From positions 10,782-30,904 of the IMG/VR virus record IMGVR_UViG_3300029319_000296: DNA of 20,123 nt. One strand, written 5' to 3'. The translations under genes were made by a program, and so were the position numbers. Source of the DNA: a virus. The notes below the pieces were generated by a model, which saw nothing but the letters and a program-made list of their open reading frames with translations, was not told the DNA's origin and searched no databases. This document shows, piece by piece, positions 12,527-19,802 of this stretch; the stretch's first letter is position 1, and each line of letters starts with the position of its first letter.

Positions 12527-15370
12527 ATGTCAGTAAAAAGTTTTAAATTTGTATCTCCGGGGGTCTTTATCAATGAGATTGATAATTCTTTCATACCGAG
12601 ATCAGCCGACGAGATCGGACCAGTAGTAGTTGGTCGTGCGACTCGCGGACTAGCAATGCAGCCTATCAAGGTGCAGTCATACTCAGAATTCGTTGAAGTT
12701 TTCGGTGATACTGTGCCCGGTGGTGGTGGCGGTGATGTATCCAGAGATGGAAACTACCAGTCCCCAATGTACGGAACTTATGCTGCAAAGGCATTTTTGG
12801 CTTCAAACGTTGCTCCTTTAACTTACATTAGACTATTGGGCGAGCAGTCGGCCGACGCAACCGCAGCCGGTTCTGCCGGCTGGGAGACAGTCCATGATGC
12901 CAGCACAGCCTTAAACACCAACGGTGGCGCATATGGACTATTCCTGTTTACAAGCGCTTCTTACGATGCTGACGATATCGGTACCGGGCGATTAGCTGCA
13001 ACATGGTATGTTAACAAGTCCGCTTCAATTCAGTTATCGGGAACTTTAGTCGGCTCTGGTTCGGCGCGCCTCGCCCAAGGTGTTGGTAAAGTATTTGAGG
13101 TCGGCTCAGATGGTCTCATCACAGCCGTTGTTACTAGCTCAGTTGGTTCTTGGAACAAGAAGATTAAATTTGGTTTCGATGATAGTGCAGACACTTTCGT
13201 CCGCAAAGTCTTTAACACCAACCCACAGTTGGCGACTGGTCAAGGTGAGTTTTACCCTAGTGCTTCTTACACCCCATACTGGCTTGGCGAATCATATGAA
13301 CAAGAAGTTAGAGATGCAAGTCTAGAAACCGGCGTCAAGCGCGCCGTTATTCTTCCTTTGGCACTTAGTTCTTCCGCAACGACAGGCCCTCACAGCAAGA
13401 GAGTAGCGAGACAAGAGGCTAAGGCCGGCTGGTTTATTAGTCAGGATCTAGAAGGTGTCACCTCTGGATTCGACCCTTCTAGTCAGCCCAAGCTATTCAG
13501 ACTTATCGGTCGCGGCCACGGAGAGTGGCTACACAAGAACGTTAAAGTTTCAATTGAAAAGATTCGCGCCTCTACTACCACAACAACCGATTATGGTACA
13601 TTCTCGGTTGTACTTCGCAGACTTAACGATACAGACAACCGTGTCGAGATTCTAGAAAGATTCGATAACTGTACTCTAGACCCGGCTTCTCCAAATTTCA
13701 TTGGAAGAAAGATCGGTGACCAATACTCTGAGTGGGATTCAACCCAGAGAAGACTAAAGACATACGGTGATTACCCTAACCAGTCAAAATATGTTTATGT
13801 TGATTTGGATGAGGCAGTAAGAGAAGGTGCCATGACTAGTCATCTATCTCTACCATTCGGCTACTTTGGCGCCCCCCGCTACAGTTCAGTGGTCATCACA
13901 ACTCCGAGTGAAATTCCCTCTAATTCAATGATTCATTGGAATAGTGGATTATTAAGTGTGGATGCCGCCGGCCCACTAACATGTTCCGGCTCTGTGGCGG
14001 TTTCTGGAACACTTACATTCCCAGACGCAAGACTGCGTGTTAGCGCCTCAGATGGCGGCTTGGCTGACGCTAGAAATGCCTACTTTGGTATGTCTAACAC
14101 TCGCACAGCAGCTTCGACCCGCGCTGATTTAAGTGTGGGCGATGTGCACGGAATGCTCGATGCAAGATTCTTGCAGAGCGTAGATCACACTTCATCACCA
14201 CCCGCAGGCACCACTAACGCCGAAGTATTCACACTCGACAACGTGAAACTCGTAGGTAGCGCATACTCTTACGAGTCAGGCTCATTCGCAGCCGGTACTT
14301 CAGTAACAGCCGGCGGCACTTACAAGACACTGCTAGATGCGGGATACGACAGATTCACTGCTCCCTTCTACGGCGGATTTGATGGCCTTGATGTCCTTAA
14401 GCCAGATCCGTTCTACAACCAGGGTCTCTCAGGCGGAACCGAAAACGGCAACTCCGCTTACTACACTGTAAAGAGAGCAATTGACACAATAGCCGATCCT
14501 GAGTCACTCGACATGAACTTGCTATTGGTTCCTGGCCTAACAAATGACCCGCTCACAACACACATGATTAATGTTTGTGAAGAGCGCGCCGATGCCATGG
14601 CTCTTATCGACTTGTCAGATGTATACACCCCGTCACATGAGCAGTACCAATCATCGGCTTCTGCAAGACTCGGTTCTGGTGTCGATACTGTCGCCCAGGC
14701 TCTCAAGGATAGAAGAATTGATTCATCATACGGTGCGACCTTCTACCCATGGGTCCAGACTCGCGATGAGTCAACCGGTCGCCTCTTGTGGATTCCGCCT
14801 TCTGTCGCTATGCTCGGTGTTCTAGCTAGCTCACAGGCTGCTTCCCACCTATGGTTTGCGCCTGCCGGCTTCAACCGTGGTGGACTTTCCGACGGCGCTG
14901 CTGGTATCCCGATTACAAATGTAACCGAGAGACTAACTTCCAAGGAAAGAGACAAGCTATACGAGTCAAAGATCAACCCAATTGCCTCATTCCCCTCCAG
15001 TGGAATCGTCGCCTTTGGCCAGAAGACTCTACAAGAGCGCCAGTCCGCACTTGATAGAATCAACGTTAGAAGATTGGTTATTTACCTCAAGAAGCAGATT
15101 TCCGTTCTTTCAACCCAGGTGCTATTCGAACAGAATGTACAATCGACTTGGAACCGCTTCAAGTCACTTGTGGAACCATTCCTTGCGAACGTCAAGGTTC
15201 AGTTTGGTATTACAGATTATCGTCTAATTCTTGACGAAACAACAACCACTGCTGACCTAATTGACCAGAACATTATGTATGCAAAGATTATGGTTAAGCC
15301 CGCTCGCGCTATCGAGTACATTGCGATTGACTTCGTGGTTGCTTCTACCGGCGCATCATTTGATGACTAA
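12527..15370 (+). CDS. Contractile tail sheath protein (T4 gp18-like, 947 aa)
   Basis: ATG 12527 after GAGGGA. The N-terminus has the sheath signature 'VSPGVFINEIDNS' (residues ~9-21), followed by 'IGPVVVGRATRG'. A 'GGFDGLDVLKPDPFYN' segment begins at residue 616, and the C-terminal part carries 'FPSSGIVAFGQKTL', 'INVRRLVIYLKKQIS', 'EPFLANVKVQFGITDY' and 'MVKPARAIEYIAIDFVV', all typical of the conserved sheath core that builds the contracting helix. The length is well above T4 gp18 (659 aa). The excess lies between the N-terminal arm and residue ~610 and probably forms surface domains. Codon use is biased as in the capsid gene, which fits a protein made in hundreds of copies. The tail tube gene follows. 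Confidence 0.92.
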   Translation: MSVKSFKFVSPGVFINEIDNSFIPRSADEIGPVVVGRATRGLAMQPIKVQSYSEFVEVFGDTVPGGGGGDVSRDGNYQSPMYGTYAAKAFLASNVAPLTYIRLLGEQSADATAAGSAGWETVHDASTALNTNGGAYGLFLFTSASYDADDIGTGRLAATWYVNKSASIQLSGTLVGSGSARLAQGVGKVFEVGSDGLITAVVTSSVGSWNKKIKFGFDDSADTFVRKVFNTNPQLATGQGEFYPSASYTPYWLGESYEQEVRDASLETGVKRAVILPLALSSSATTGPHSKRVARQEAKAGWFISQDLEGVTSGFDPSSQPKLFRLIGRGHGEWLHKNVKVSIEKIRASTTTTTDYGTFSVVLRRLNDTDNRVEILERFDNCTLDPASPNFIGRKIGDQYSEWDSTQRRLKTYGDYPNQSKYVYVDLDEAVREGAMTSHLSLPFGYFGAPRYSSVVITTPSEIPSNSMIHWNSGLLSVDAAGPLTCSGSVAVSGTLTFPDARLRVSASDGGLADARNAYFGMSNTRTAASTRADLSVGDVHGMLDARFLQSVDHTSSPPAGTTNAEVFTLDNVKLVGSAYSYESGSFAAGTSVTAGGTYKTLLDAGYDRFTAPFYGGFDGLDVLKPDPFYNQGLSGGTENGNSAYYTVKRAIDTIADPESLDMNLLLVPGLTNDPLTTHMINVCEERADAMALIDLSDVYTPSHEQYQSSASARLGSGVDTVAQALKDRRIDSSYGATFYPWVQTRDESTGRLLWIPPSVAMLGVLASSQAASHLWFAPAGFNRGGLSDGAAGIPITNVTERLTSKERDKLYESKINPIASFPSSGIVAFGQKTLQERQSALDRINVRRLVIYLKKQISVLSTQVLFEQNVQSTWNRFKSLVEPFLANVKVQFGITDYRLILDETTTTADLIDQNIMYAKIMVKPARAIEYIAIDFVVASTGASFDD

Positions 15371-15396
15371 TAAAAATGCCGGGGTTTTTCCCCGGC
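15371..15396 (-). terminator. GC-rich hairpin after the sheath gene, with a U-tract only in the minus direction
   Basis: Perfect stem GCCGGGG (15378-15384) / CCCCGGC (15390-15396) with loop TTTTT. On the + strand it is followed by GCCACTAATT, with no T run. Read on the minus strand it is followed by ATTTTTATT, so as an intrinsic terminator it faces minus-strand transcripts. On + transcripts it could instead protect the sheath mRNA 3' end or lower read-through to the tube gene. Confidence 0.6.
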
Positions 15397-15399
15397 GCC

Positions 15400-15412
15400 A
15401 CTAATTAAAATA
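15400..15412 (+). promoter_or_regulatory. ACTAATTAAAATA motif upstream of tail tube gene
   Basis: A weaker member of the intergenic AT-rich motif family between the hairpin and the Shine-Dalgarno AGGAG (15420-15424) of the tail tube gene. Confidence 0.25.
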
Positions 15413-15434
15413 GATTAACAGGAGTACCCAAAAC

Positions 15435-16022
15435 ATGCCATTCTGGTCTGAAAATTTCGGAGAGAATTCCTCTCTAAACGATCCAAAAAGAAACTTTAGA
15501 TTTTCTGTAGAGTTTCAAGGAATTCAAGCTGCACAAGGAGGAGCCAAGCTTTGGTATGCGAAGTCTGCAACTAAGCCTTCATTCGCAATTAACGCTGCAG
15601 AGCACAAGTATTTAAATCATACTTTTTATTATCCAGGTAACGTTACATGGAACGAAATTACCGTTACCATGGTCGATCCTGTCGATCCCGATCTAACAGC
15701 AACACTTTCTGCTATTGTTCAGGGTTCTGGGTACACTCCCCCCACTGATTCCGAAACTTTAACTAGCATTTCTAAGGCTAAGTCTGCAGCCGCTCTCGGC
15801 ACAGTTATCATTACACAGCTAGACTCTGATGGCAACCCGCTAGAGACTTGGACCCTGTGGAACTCATTTGTTACCGAAGTTAAGTACGGTGATTCACTTG
15901 AGTACGGAAACGACGATTTAACTGAGCTTTCTGTTACACTTAGATACGATTGGGCTAAGGTCGAAACTGCTGGTACATCTGCTGCAACCGTCGGTGGTGG
16001 ACGAGAATTCTTTACAGTTTAA
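15435..16022 (+). CDS. Tail tube protein (T4 gp19-like, 195 aa)
   Basis: ATG 15435 with AGGAG at 15420-15424. The protein builds the inner tube through which DNA passes, inside the sheath. Landmarks: 'DPKRNFRFSVEFQGI' (residues ~16-30), 'KPSFAINAAEHKYLNHTFYY' (~47-66), 'PGNVTWNEITVTMVDPVDPD' (~67-86), and near the C-terminus 'SLEYGNDDLTELSVTLRYDW'. This is the T4_gp19-like tube fold, and the '(F/Y)YPG-x-xxW-x-x-ITVTxVDP' strand is especially characteristic. T4 gp19 is 163 aa, so this is slightly longer. Placement right after the sheath is the usual myovirus order. Confidence 0.9.
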   Translation: MPFWSENFGENSSLNDPKRNFRFSVEFQGIQAAQGGAKLWYAKSATKPSFAINAAEHKYLNHTFYYPGNVTWNEITVTMVDPVDPDLTATLSAIVQGSGYTPPTDSETLTSISKAKSAAALGTVIITQLDSDGNPLETWTLWNSFVTEVKYGDSLEYGNDDLTELSVTLRYDWAKVETAGTSAATVGGGREFFTV

Positions 16023-16059
16023 AAATCTTGTGATACAATAATAAAAAAAGAGGTGTATA

Positions 16060-16911
16060 TTGTCACGTAATAGAGATCGAATGGGGATCCCGACCCCACA
16101 AGATAATTCTACCCCTCCACAAGCACAACAGGAAACCGCAGGCTTTTCGTTTGTGGTTCCTACCGAATTTGTGGAACTTCCATCGGGAGGAAGATTTTAT
16201 CCTGAGACACACCCACTGTACGGTCAAACAACGATTGAAATAAAGCAAATGACCGCAAAAGAAGAGGATATGCTAACGTCCAGAACGCTTCTTAAGAATG
16301 GTGTCGCTATCGAAAGGGTAATTCAAAGTTTAATCATGGATAAGAGAATAAATCCAGATTCAATGCTTGTTGGTGACCGCAATGCGGTTATTATTGCTGC
16401 GCGCATATCAGGCTATGGAAGCGATTACAACACAAATGTTAACTGCCCTTCATGCGGCGCCACGCAAGAGTATGGTATTGATTTGCATGACGCTAATGTC
16501 CACAACGGCGAGATCCCAGATGTGCTTGGGGTTGTTGACAACGAAGATGGTACGTTTACCACGACTTTGCCAAAAACTCGCGTGCAAGTCGCATTTAGGC
16601 TTCTTAACGGTGCAGATGAAAAGAACCTTGTTTCTCAGCTAGAAAATGCTCGCAAGAGAAAACGCCCCGAACAGGCAATCACCACGCAAATACGGAATAT
16701 GGTTGTATCAGTTAACGGTGATGAGTCAATTCAGGCGTTAAACTATTTGATTGAGAATATTCCTTCTCTTGATGCACGACATTTAAGAGTTTGTTATAGA
16801 GAAGTCGCCCCAAACATAGATCTAACCCAGGTCTTTCAATGCGGTGAATGTGGCCACGAACAGGACATGGAGGTACCGCTCTCAGCGGACTTTTTTTGGC
16901 CTGACCGATGA
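16060..16911 (+). CDS. T4_baseplate-family protein (gp26/gp51-like; likely tail assembly chaperone role) with two zinc-knuckle pairs, 283 aa
   Basis: A TTG start at 16060 is supported by AAAGAGGTG at 16047-16055; the first ATG (16081) is too far from that site. Landmarks: 'VELPSGGRFYPETHPLYGQ' (residues ~38-56), 'IKQMTAKEEDMLTSRTLLK' (~61-79), 'DRNAVIIAARISGYGSDY', then CPSCG (Cys129, Cys132) and CGECG (Cys261, Cys264), which together could bind one zinc, and an end 'PLSADFFWPDR'. These are the marks of the T4 base plate protein family (gp26/gp51). In many myoviruses such a gene sits directly before the tape measure, the classical place of tail assembly chaperones. The stop codon is followed within 4 nt by a frame that continues the expected family sequence (next entries). 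Confidence 0.75.
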   Translation: MSRNRDRMGIPTPQDNSTPPQAQQETAGFSFVVPTEFVELPSGGRFYPETHPLYGQTTIEIKQMTAKEEDMLTSRTLLKNGVAIERVIQSLIMDKRINPDSMLVGDRNAVIIAARISGYGSDYNTNVNCPSCGATQEYGIDLHDANVHNGEIPDVLGVVDNEDGTFTTTLPKTRVQVAFRLLNGADEKNLVSQLENARKRKRPEQAITTQIRNMVVSVNGDESIQALNYLIENIPSLDARHLRVCYREVAPNIDLTQVFQCGECGHEQDMEVPLSADFFWPDR

Positions 16912-16918
16912 ATATATG
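16882..16918 (+). other. Candidate +1 frameshift or stop-start coupling site
   Basis: The gp26-like frame ends GAC TTT TTT TGG CCT GAC CGA TGA (stop at 16909-16911). The +1 frame is open across this stretch and continues as EYMENVYEQFFFLKYSGG to the stop at 17162. A +1 slip at CGA-TGA would give '...FFWPDREYMENVYEQF', which reads as a smooth continuation. A slip in the T7 run is another option. Without a shift, ATG 16916 begins 4 nt after the stop but has no Shine-Dalgarno sequence, so it would depend on reinitiation. Confidence 0.5.
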
Positions 16919-17164
16919 GAGAACGTCTATGAGCAGTTCTTCTTTTTAAAATATTCAGGCGGTTGGTCATTCTCAGAAGCTTATAATCTCCCAATTGGTC
17001 TTCGACTTTGGTTTGTTAAGAGGCTAATAAAGCAACTAGAAACAGAAAAAGAAGCAATGGAGAAGGCATCGAAAGGTAGAAAAGGCTCCCAAGAGTTGAC
17101 ACAGCACAACTCGCCTAGAATGCCGGCAGAACTATCCGAAAGGCTCAAGAGGCAAGGATCATAG
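16916..17164 (+). CDS. Short frame downstream of the gp26-like gene (82 aa if translated alone); probable second tail assembly chaperone segment
   Basis: From ATG 16916 the product starts MENVYEQFFFLKYSGGWSF, then 'EAYNLPIGLRLWFVKRLIKQ', a charged helix 'LETEKEAMEKASKGRKG' and a polar tail. The 'FxLxYxGGxSFxExYxxPIxLRxWFxxRLxKQ' style is what follows the 'FFWPD' end in fused or adjacent gp26-type proteins, so this is probably the C-terminal part of the same functional unit. The frame is open upstream to 16844, but that part has no family character before the 'FF' codons. No ribosome binding site precedes the ATG. The stop codon lies inside the terminator hairpin. It may be made only as a frameshift fusion, by coupling, or both. 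Confidence 0.6.
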   Translation: MENVYEQFFFLKYSGGWSFSEAYNLPIGLRLWFVKRLIKQLETEKEAMEKASKGRKGSQELTQHNSPRMPAELSERLKRQGS

Positions 17165-17180
17165 ATCCTTGTCTTTTTTT
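17151..17180 (+). terminator. Rho-independent terminator overlapping the preceding stop codon
   Basis: Stem CAAGGATC (17153-17160) / GATCCTTG (17164-17171), loop ATA, extended by GG/TC pairs, followed by seven T (17174-17180). The TAG stop of the short frame (17162-17164) lies in the loop, so ribosomes reaching that stop would cover the hairpin. Confidence 0.88.
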
Positions 17181-17186
17181 GTTATC

Positions 17187-17206
17187 AACTAATTATCTAA
17201 GTAAAC
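17187..17206 (+). promoter_or_regulatory. AACTAATTATCTAAGTAAAC motif upstream of tape measure gene
   Basis: Directly after a terminator and 17 nt before the GTG start of the tape measure gene. It shares AACTA-TTA and AGTAAAC with the site at 9421-9437, which has the same position relative to a terminator. Confidence 0.4.
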
Positions 17207-17222
17207 TTTGCGAGGGCTCATT

Positions 17223-19790
17223 GTGGCTGATTATACCCCAGAACAAATAGCAAAAATAAGAGAAGAAACTGAAAAATTAAACAAGCAGAAAGCTGCCGGC
17301 GAAGAATATGATAAACTTAAGCTCAAGATAAACCAACAGATACTAGACAGCCTTGTAAAGACCACGGAACAATTGAACGAAGAGATTGAGGCTCAGAAAA
17401 AGATTGTTGAAGGCTTGGGCCAGATAAGCGGTGGCCTTGACGCCAGCATATTAAAGCAAGAGAATATATTAGTCCTTCATGAAAAGGAATTAGGACTCTT
17501 AAAGAAGCAATACGAAGCAGGAGAGGGAAACCGCGACTTATTAAGCGCGCAGATCAAACAAAAGAAAGAGCAAATAGCACAAAGCGAAAAAATATTAAAA
17601 GCCCAACAAGAAATAAACAAGGAAGCAGAACTTAGTAGCGATTTTCAGAAAAAGATTACCGATCAAACCCTTAAACTAGCCTTAGCATCCAAGAGCGGCG
17701 CCGCCGGCATCACGGCCATGGCCGGCGGATTAAATAGAATGGCTGATTCAGCCGCCACATCAATGATAAACACACAAATAAGTTCGATTGACGGTCTTTT
17801 AAAGGCATATGATGGGGCAACAACATCATTTGAAAAACAATATGCTTTAGGAGAAGTCTACCAAGATCAGATTAAGGATCTATACAAAGAAACGAACGAA
17901 CTTGGTGCGTCTATCGAGGATGTTACCAAGGCTTATGGCGAATTGGCAACTGGTTTCACTGATTTTACGATGCTAGCAGAAAAGCAGCGCGAAGCAATTG
18001 CAGACACAGCCATAACAATGGAAAGAGCATACGGAATTGCTCAGGGTGACTTTGCAAAAGGCATGCAGAATGCGTCCAAGATGATGGGTATGACCGCTGG
18101 GCAAGCAGAGACCTATCAAAGAGAATTAGCAGCAACAGCAGAAGCATTAGGCGTACCGCCGGCACAACTTGCATCACAGTTTGCCTCAATGGGTCCACAG
18201 TTTGCCAAATTTGGCAATCAAGCCGGCAAGGCATTCAAGGATTTGGCGAGAATCTCCAAGATCACCGGTATGGAGTTGGAGAAAGTTCTAGCAATTACCA
18301 ACAAGTTTGATACCTTCGAAGGCGCCGCAGAACAAGCCGGTCAACTTAACGCCGCATTGGGCGGAAACTTTGTCAACGCTATGGATCTAATGATGGCAAC
18401 AGATCCGGCAGAGCGTTTTGAGATGATTCGCGATGCCATAATGAGCACCGGCCTCACGTTCGATGACATGTCATACTATCAGAAGCAGTTCTACACCAAT
18501 GCGCTGGGGCTTTCTGATGTTGGTGATTTGGCGCTAATGATGTCCGGTAATATGGATACGCTTGGTGGTGCGACAAACGCGACTGCCAAGGAACTTGTTG
18601 AGCAAAAGCAGCGCGCAGCCGATCTTATGACTATTCAAGAAGAACTAAATGCAGCATTCCTTGAAAATGCTGAGATCTTCTTAGAACTTATTCCGGCCTT
18701 AAAGTTTGTAGCAAAATACTTCAAGGAGATTGCCGGCGTCATCGGGCTCGCCGTTATAGCTTATAAAGGTATATCTCTCGTCGTCGCCGCTTATCAAGGT
18801 ATACAGTTAGCTTCTATAGCAAGAGGGGGAACCGAATTAACACAAGCTGCATCCATAACAGGCGCAAAAAAAGCACAAGCCGCTGCAAACCTTGAGTTAG
18901 CTGCCTCTCTTAAGGCTCTAAATGCAGCCCAAAAGAAATATGGCAATGCAATGAAGGGTGCTTCAAAAGGCGCCAAGGCGCTCCTTCCCACCTTAATCGG
19001 CCTTGGTATAGCAGCCGTAGGTATTGGTGCTGGTATTGGTCTCGCTGCCACCGGTGTGGCGAAGATGGCTGAATCTCTAAAAGAGCTAAATGGCGCGCAA
19101 TTATTCGCTTTTGTTGTCTCATTGAATGCTTTGACTGGTGCAATGGCTTTGATGGTGGGCACTATGGTACTATTAGCCGCTACTGGTGCCCTAGAGGTGG
19201 CTATAGCCGGCATGATAGCCTTTGGCGCAGCAGTGTTGCTTATCGGTGGCGGTGTTTACCTTGCCGCAGAAGGAATCGGAAAGATGGCAGAAGGTTTTAG
19301 CAAGATATCGCTTATTGATGGAGGGCTATATGGCTTTGCTGGAGGATTGGCTGCTGTGGCTGAATCGATCACATTGATTGCTGCATCGCTGGCCACGCTG
19401 GCCAATCCGTTGTCGTTTGCTGGTATGCACACATTGAAAGGGCTGTCTGAAATTATGTCTGCTATGGGCGATGTAACGGCAGAAGAGGCTGAACGCGTCC
19501 AAGCATCGTTTGTGGGGATTAAAAATGCAATCAACGACATAGATGGCGTAAAACTATCAGGCGTTGCTATGTCACTAGGAAAAATAAATGTAGACGTTGG
19601 GGTGCCCAATACACAAATGGCATATGCCCAGATCCCCGCCTTTACGCCCGCATCGCCGGGCAGAAACCAAGGCAGAATTGGCGAGATACTAATTAAGTTC
19701 AATAACGATATGTTTGAAGACAAGGTGGTCGATCTCGTACGGAACGAGCAAGGTGAATTTAGCATTAGAGCGGCTCAAGCGCTAGAATAG
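17223..19790 (+). CDS. Tail tape measure protein (855 aa)
   Basis: The GTG start at 17223 (MADYTPEQIAKI) is favoured by GAGGG at 17212-17216; the longer TTG reading at 17208 would start before that site. Order of parts: a charged coiled coil (residues ~5-140) rich in Lys, Gln and Glu; a helical Gly/Ala/Met-rich centre with 'GITAMAGGLNRMADS', 'FAKGMQNASKMMGMTAGQAE' and 'FDTFEGAAEQAGQLNAALGG'; and hydrophobic segments at about 488-527, 587-613 and 627-691, as expected for a protein that spans the tail lumen and can meet the host membrane on ejection. It sets tail length. At ~1.5 angstrom per residue of extended helix the upper bound is near 125 nm. It follows the tail assembly chaperone-like genes as in most long-tailed phages. 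Confidence 0.87.
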   Translation: MADYTPEQIAKIREETEKLNKQKAAGEEYDKLKLKINQQILDSLVKTTEQLNEEIEAQKKIVEGLGQISGGLDASILKQENILVLHEKELGLLKKQYEAGEGNRDLLSAQIKQKKEQIAQSEKILKAQQEINKEAELSSDFQKKITDQTLKLALASKSGAAGITAMAGGLNRMADSAATSMINTQISSIDGLLKAYDGATTSFEKQYALGEVYQDQIKDLYKETNELGASIEDVTKAYGELATGFTDFTMLAEKQREAIADTAITMERAYGIAQGDFAKGMQNASKMMGMTAGQAETYQRELAATAEALGVPPAQLASQFASMGPQFAKFGNQAGKAFKDLARISKITGMELEKVLAITNKFDTFEGAAEQAGQLNAALGGNFVNAMDLMMATDPAERFEMIRDAIMSTGLTFDDMSYYQKQFYTNALGLSDVGDLALMMSGNMDTLGGATNATAKELVEQKQRAADLMTIQEELNAAFLENAEIFLELIPALKFVAKYFKEIAGVIGLAVIAYKGISLVVAAYQGIQLASIARGGTELTQAASITGAKKAQAAANLELAASLKALNAAQKKYGNAMKGASKGAKALLPTLIGLGIAAVGIGAGIGLAATGVAKMAESLKELNGAQLFAFVVSLNALTGAMALMVGTMVLLAATGALEVAIAGMIAFGAAVLLIGGGVYLAAEGIGKMAEGFSKISLIDGGLYGFAGGLAAVAESITLIAASLATLANPLSFAGMHTLKGLSEIMSAMGDVTAEEAERVQASFVGIKNAINDIDGVKLSGVAMSLGKINVDVGVPNTQMAYAQIPAFTPASPGRNQGRIGEILIKFNNDMFEDKVVDLVRNEQGEFSIRAAQALE

Positions 19791-19802
19791 GAATAAACGA
19801 TT

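Noticed and set aside
16908-16949. ATG at 16908 overlapping the gp26-like stop as start of a further gene
   Set aside because: That frame ends after 13 codons at 16947-16949; the meaningful frame is the one with ATG 16916.
19256-19765. Minus-strand open frame of 169 aa opposite the tape measure gene
   Set aside because: No ribosome binding site or promoter, product is Ser/Pro/Ile-rich shadow of the coding strand; all real genes here are on the + strand.
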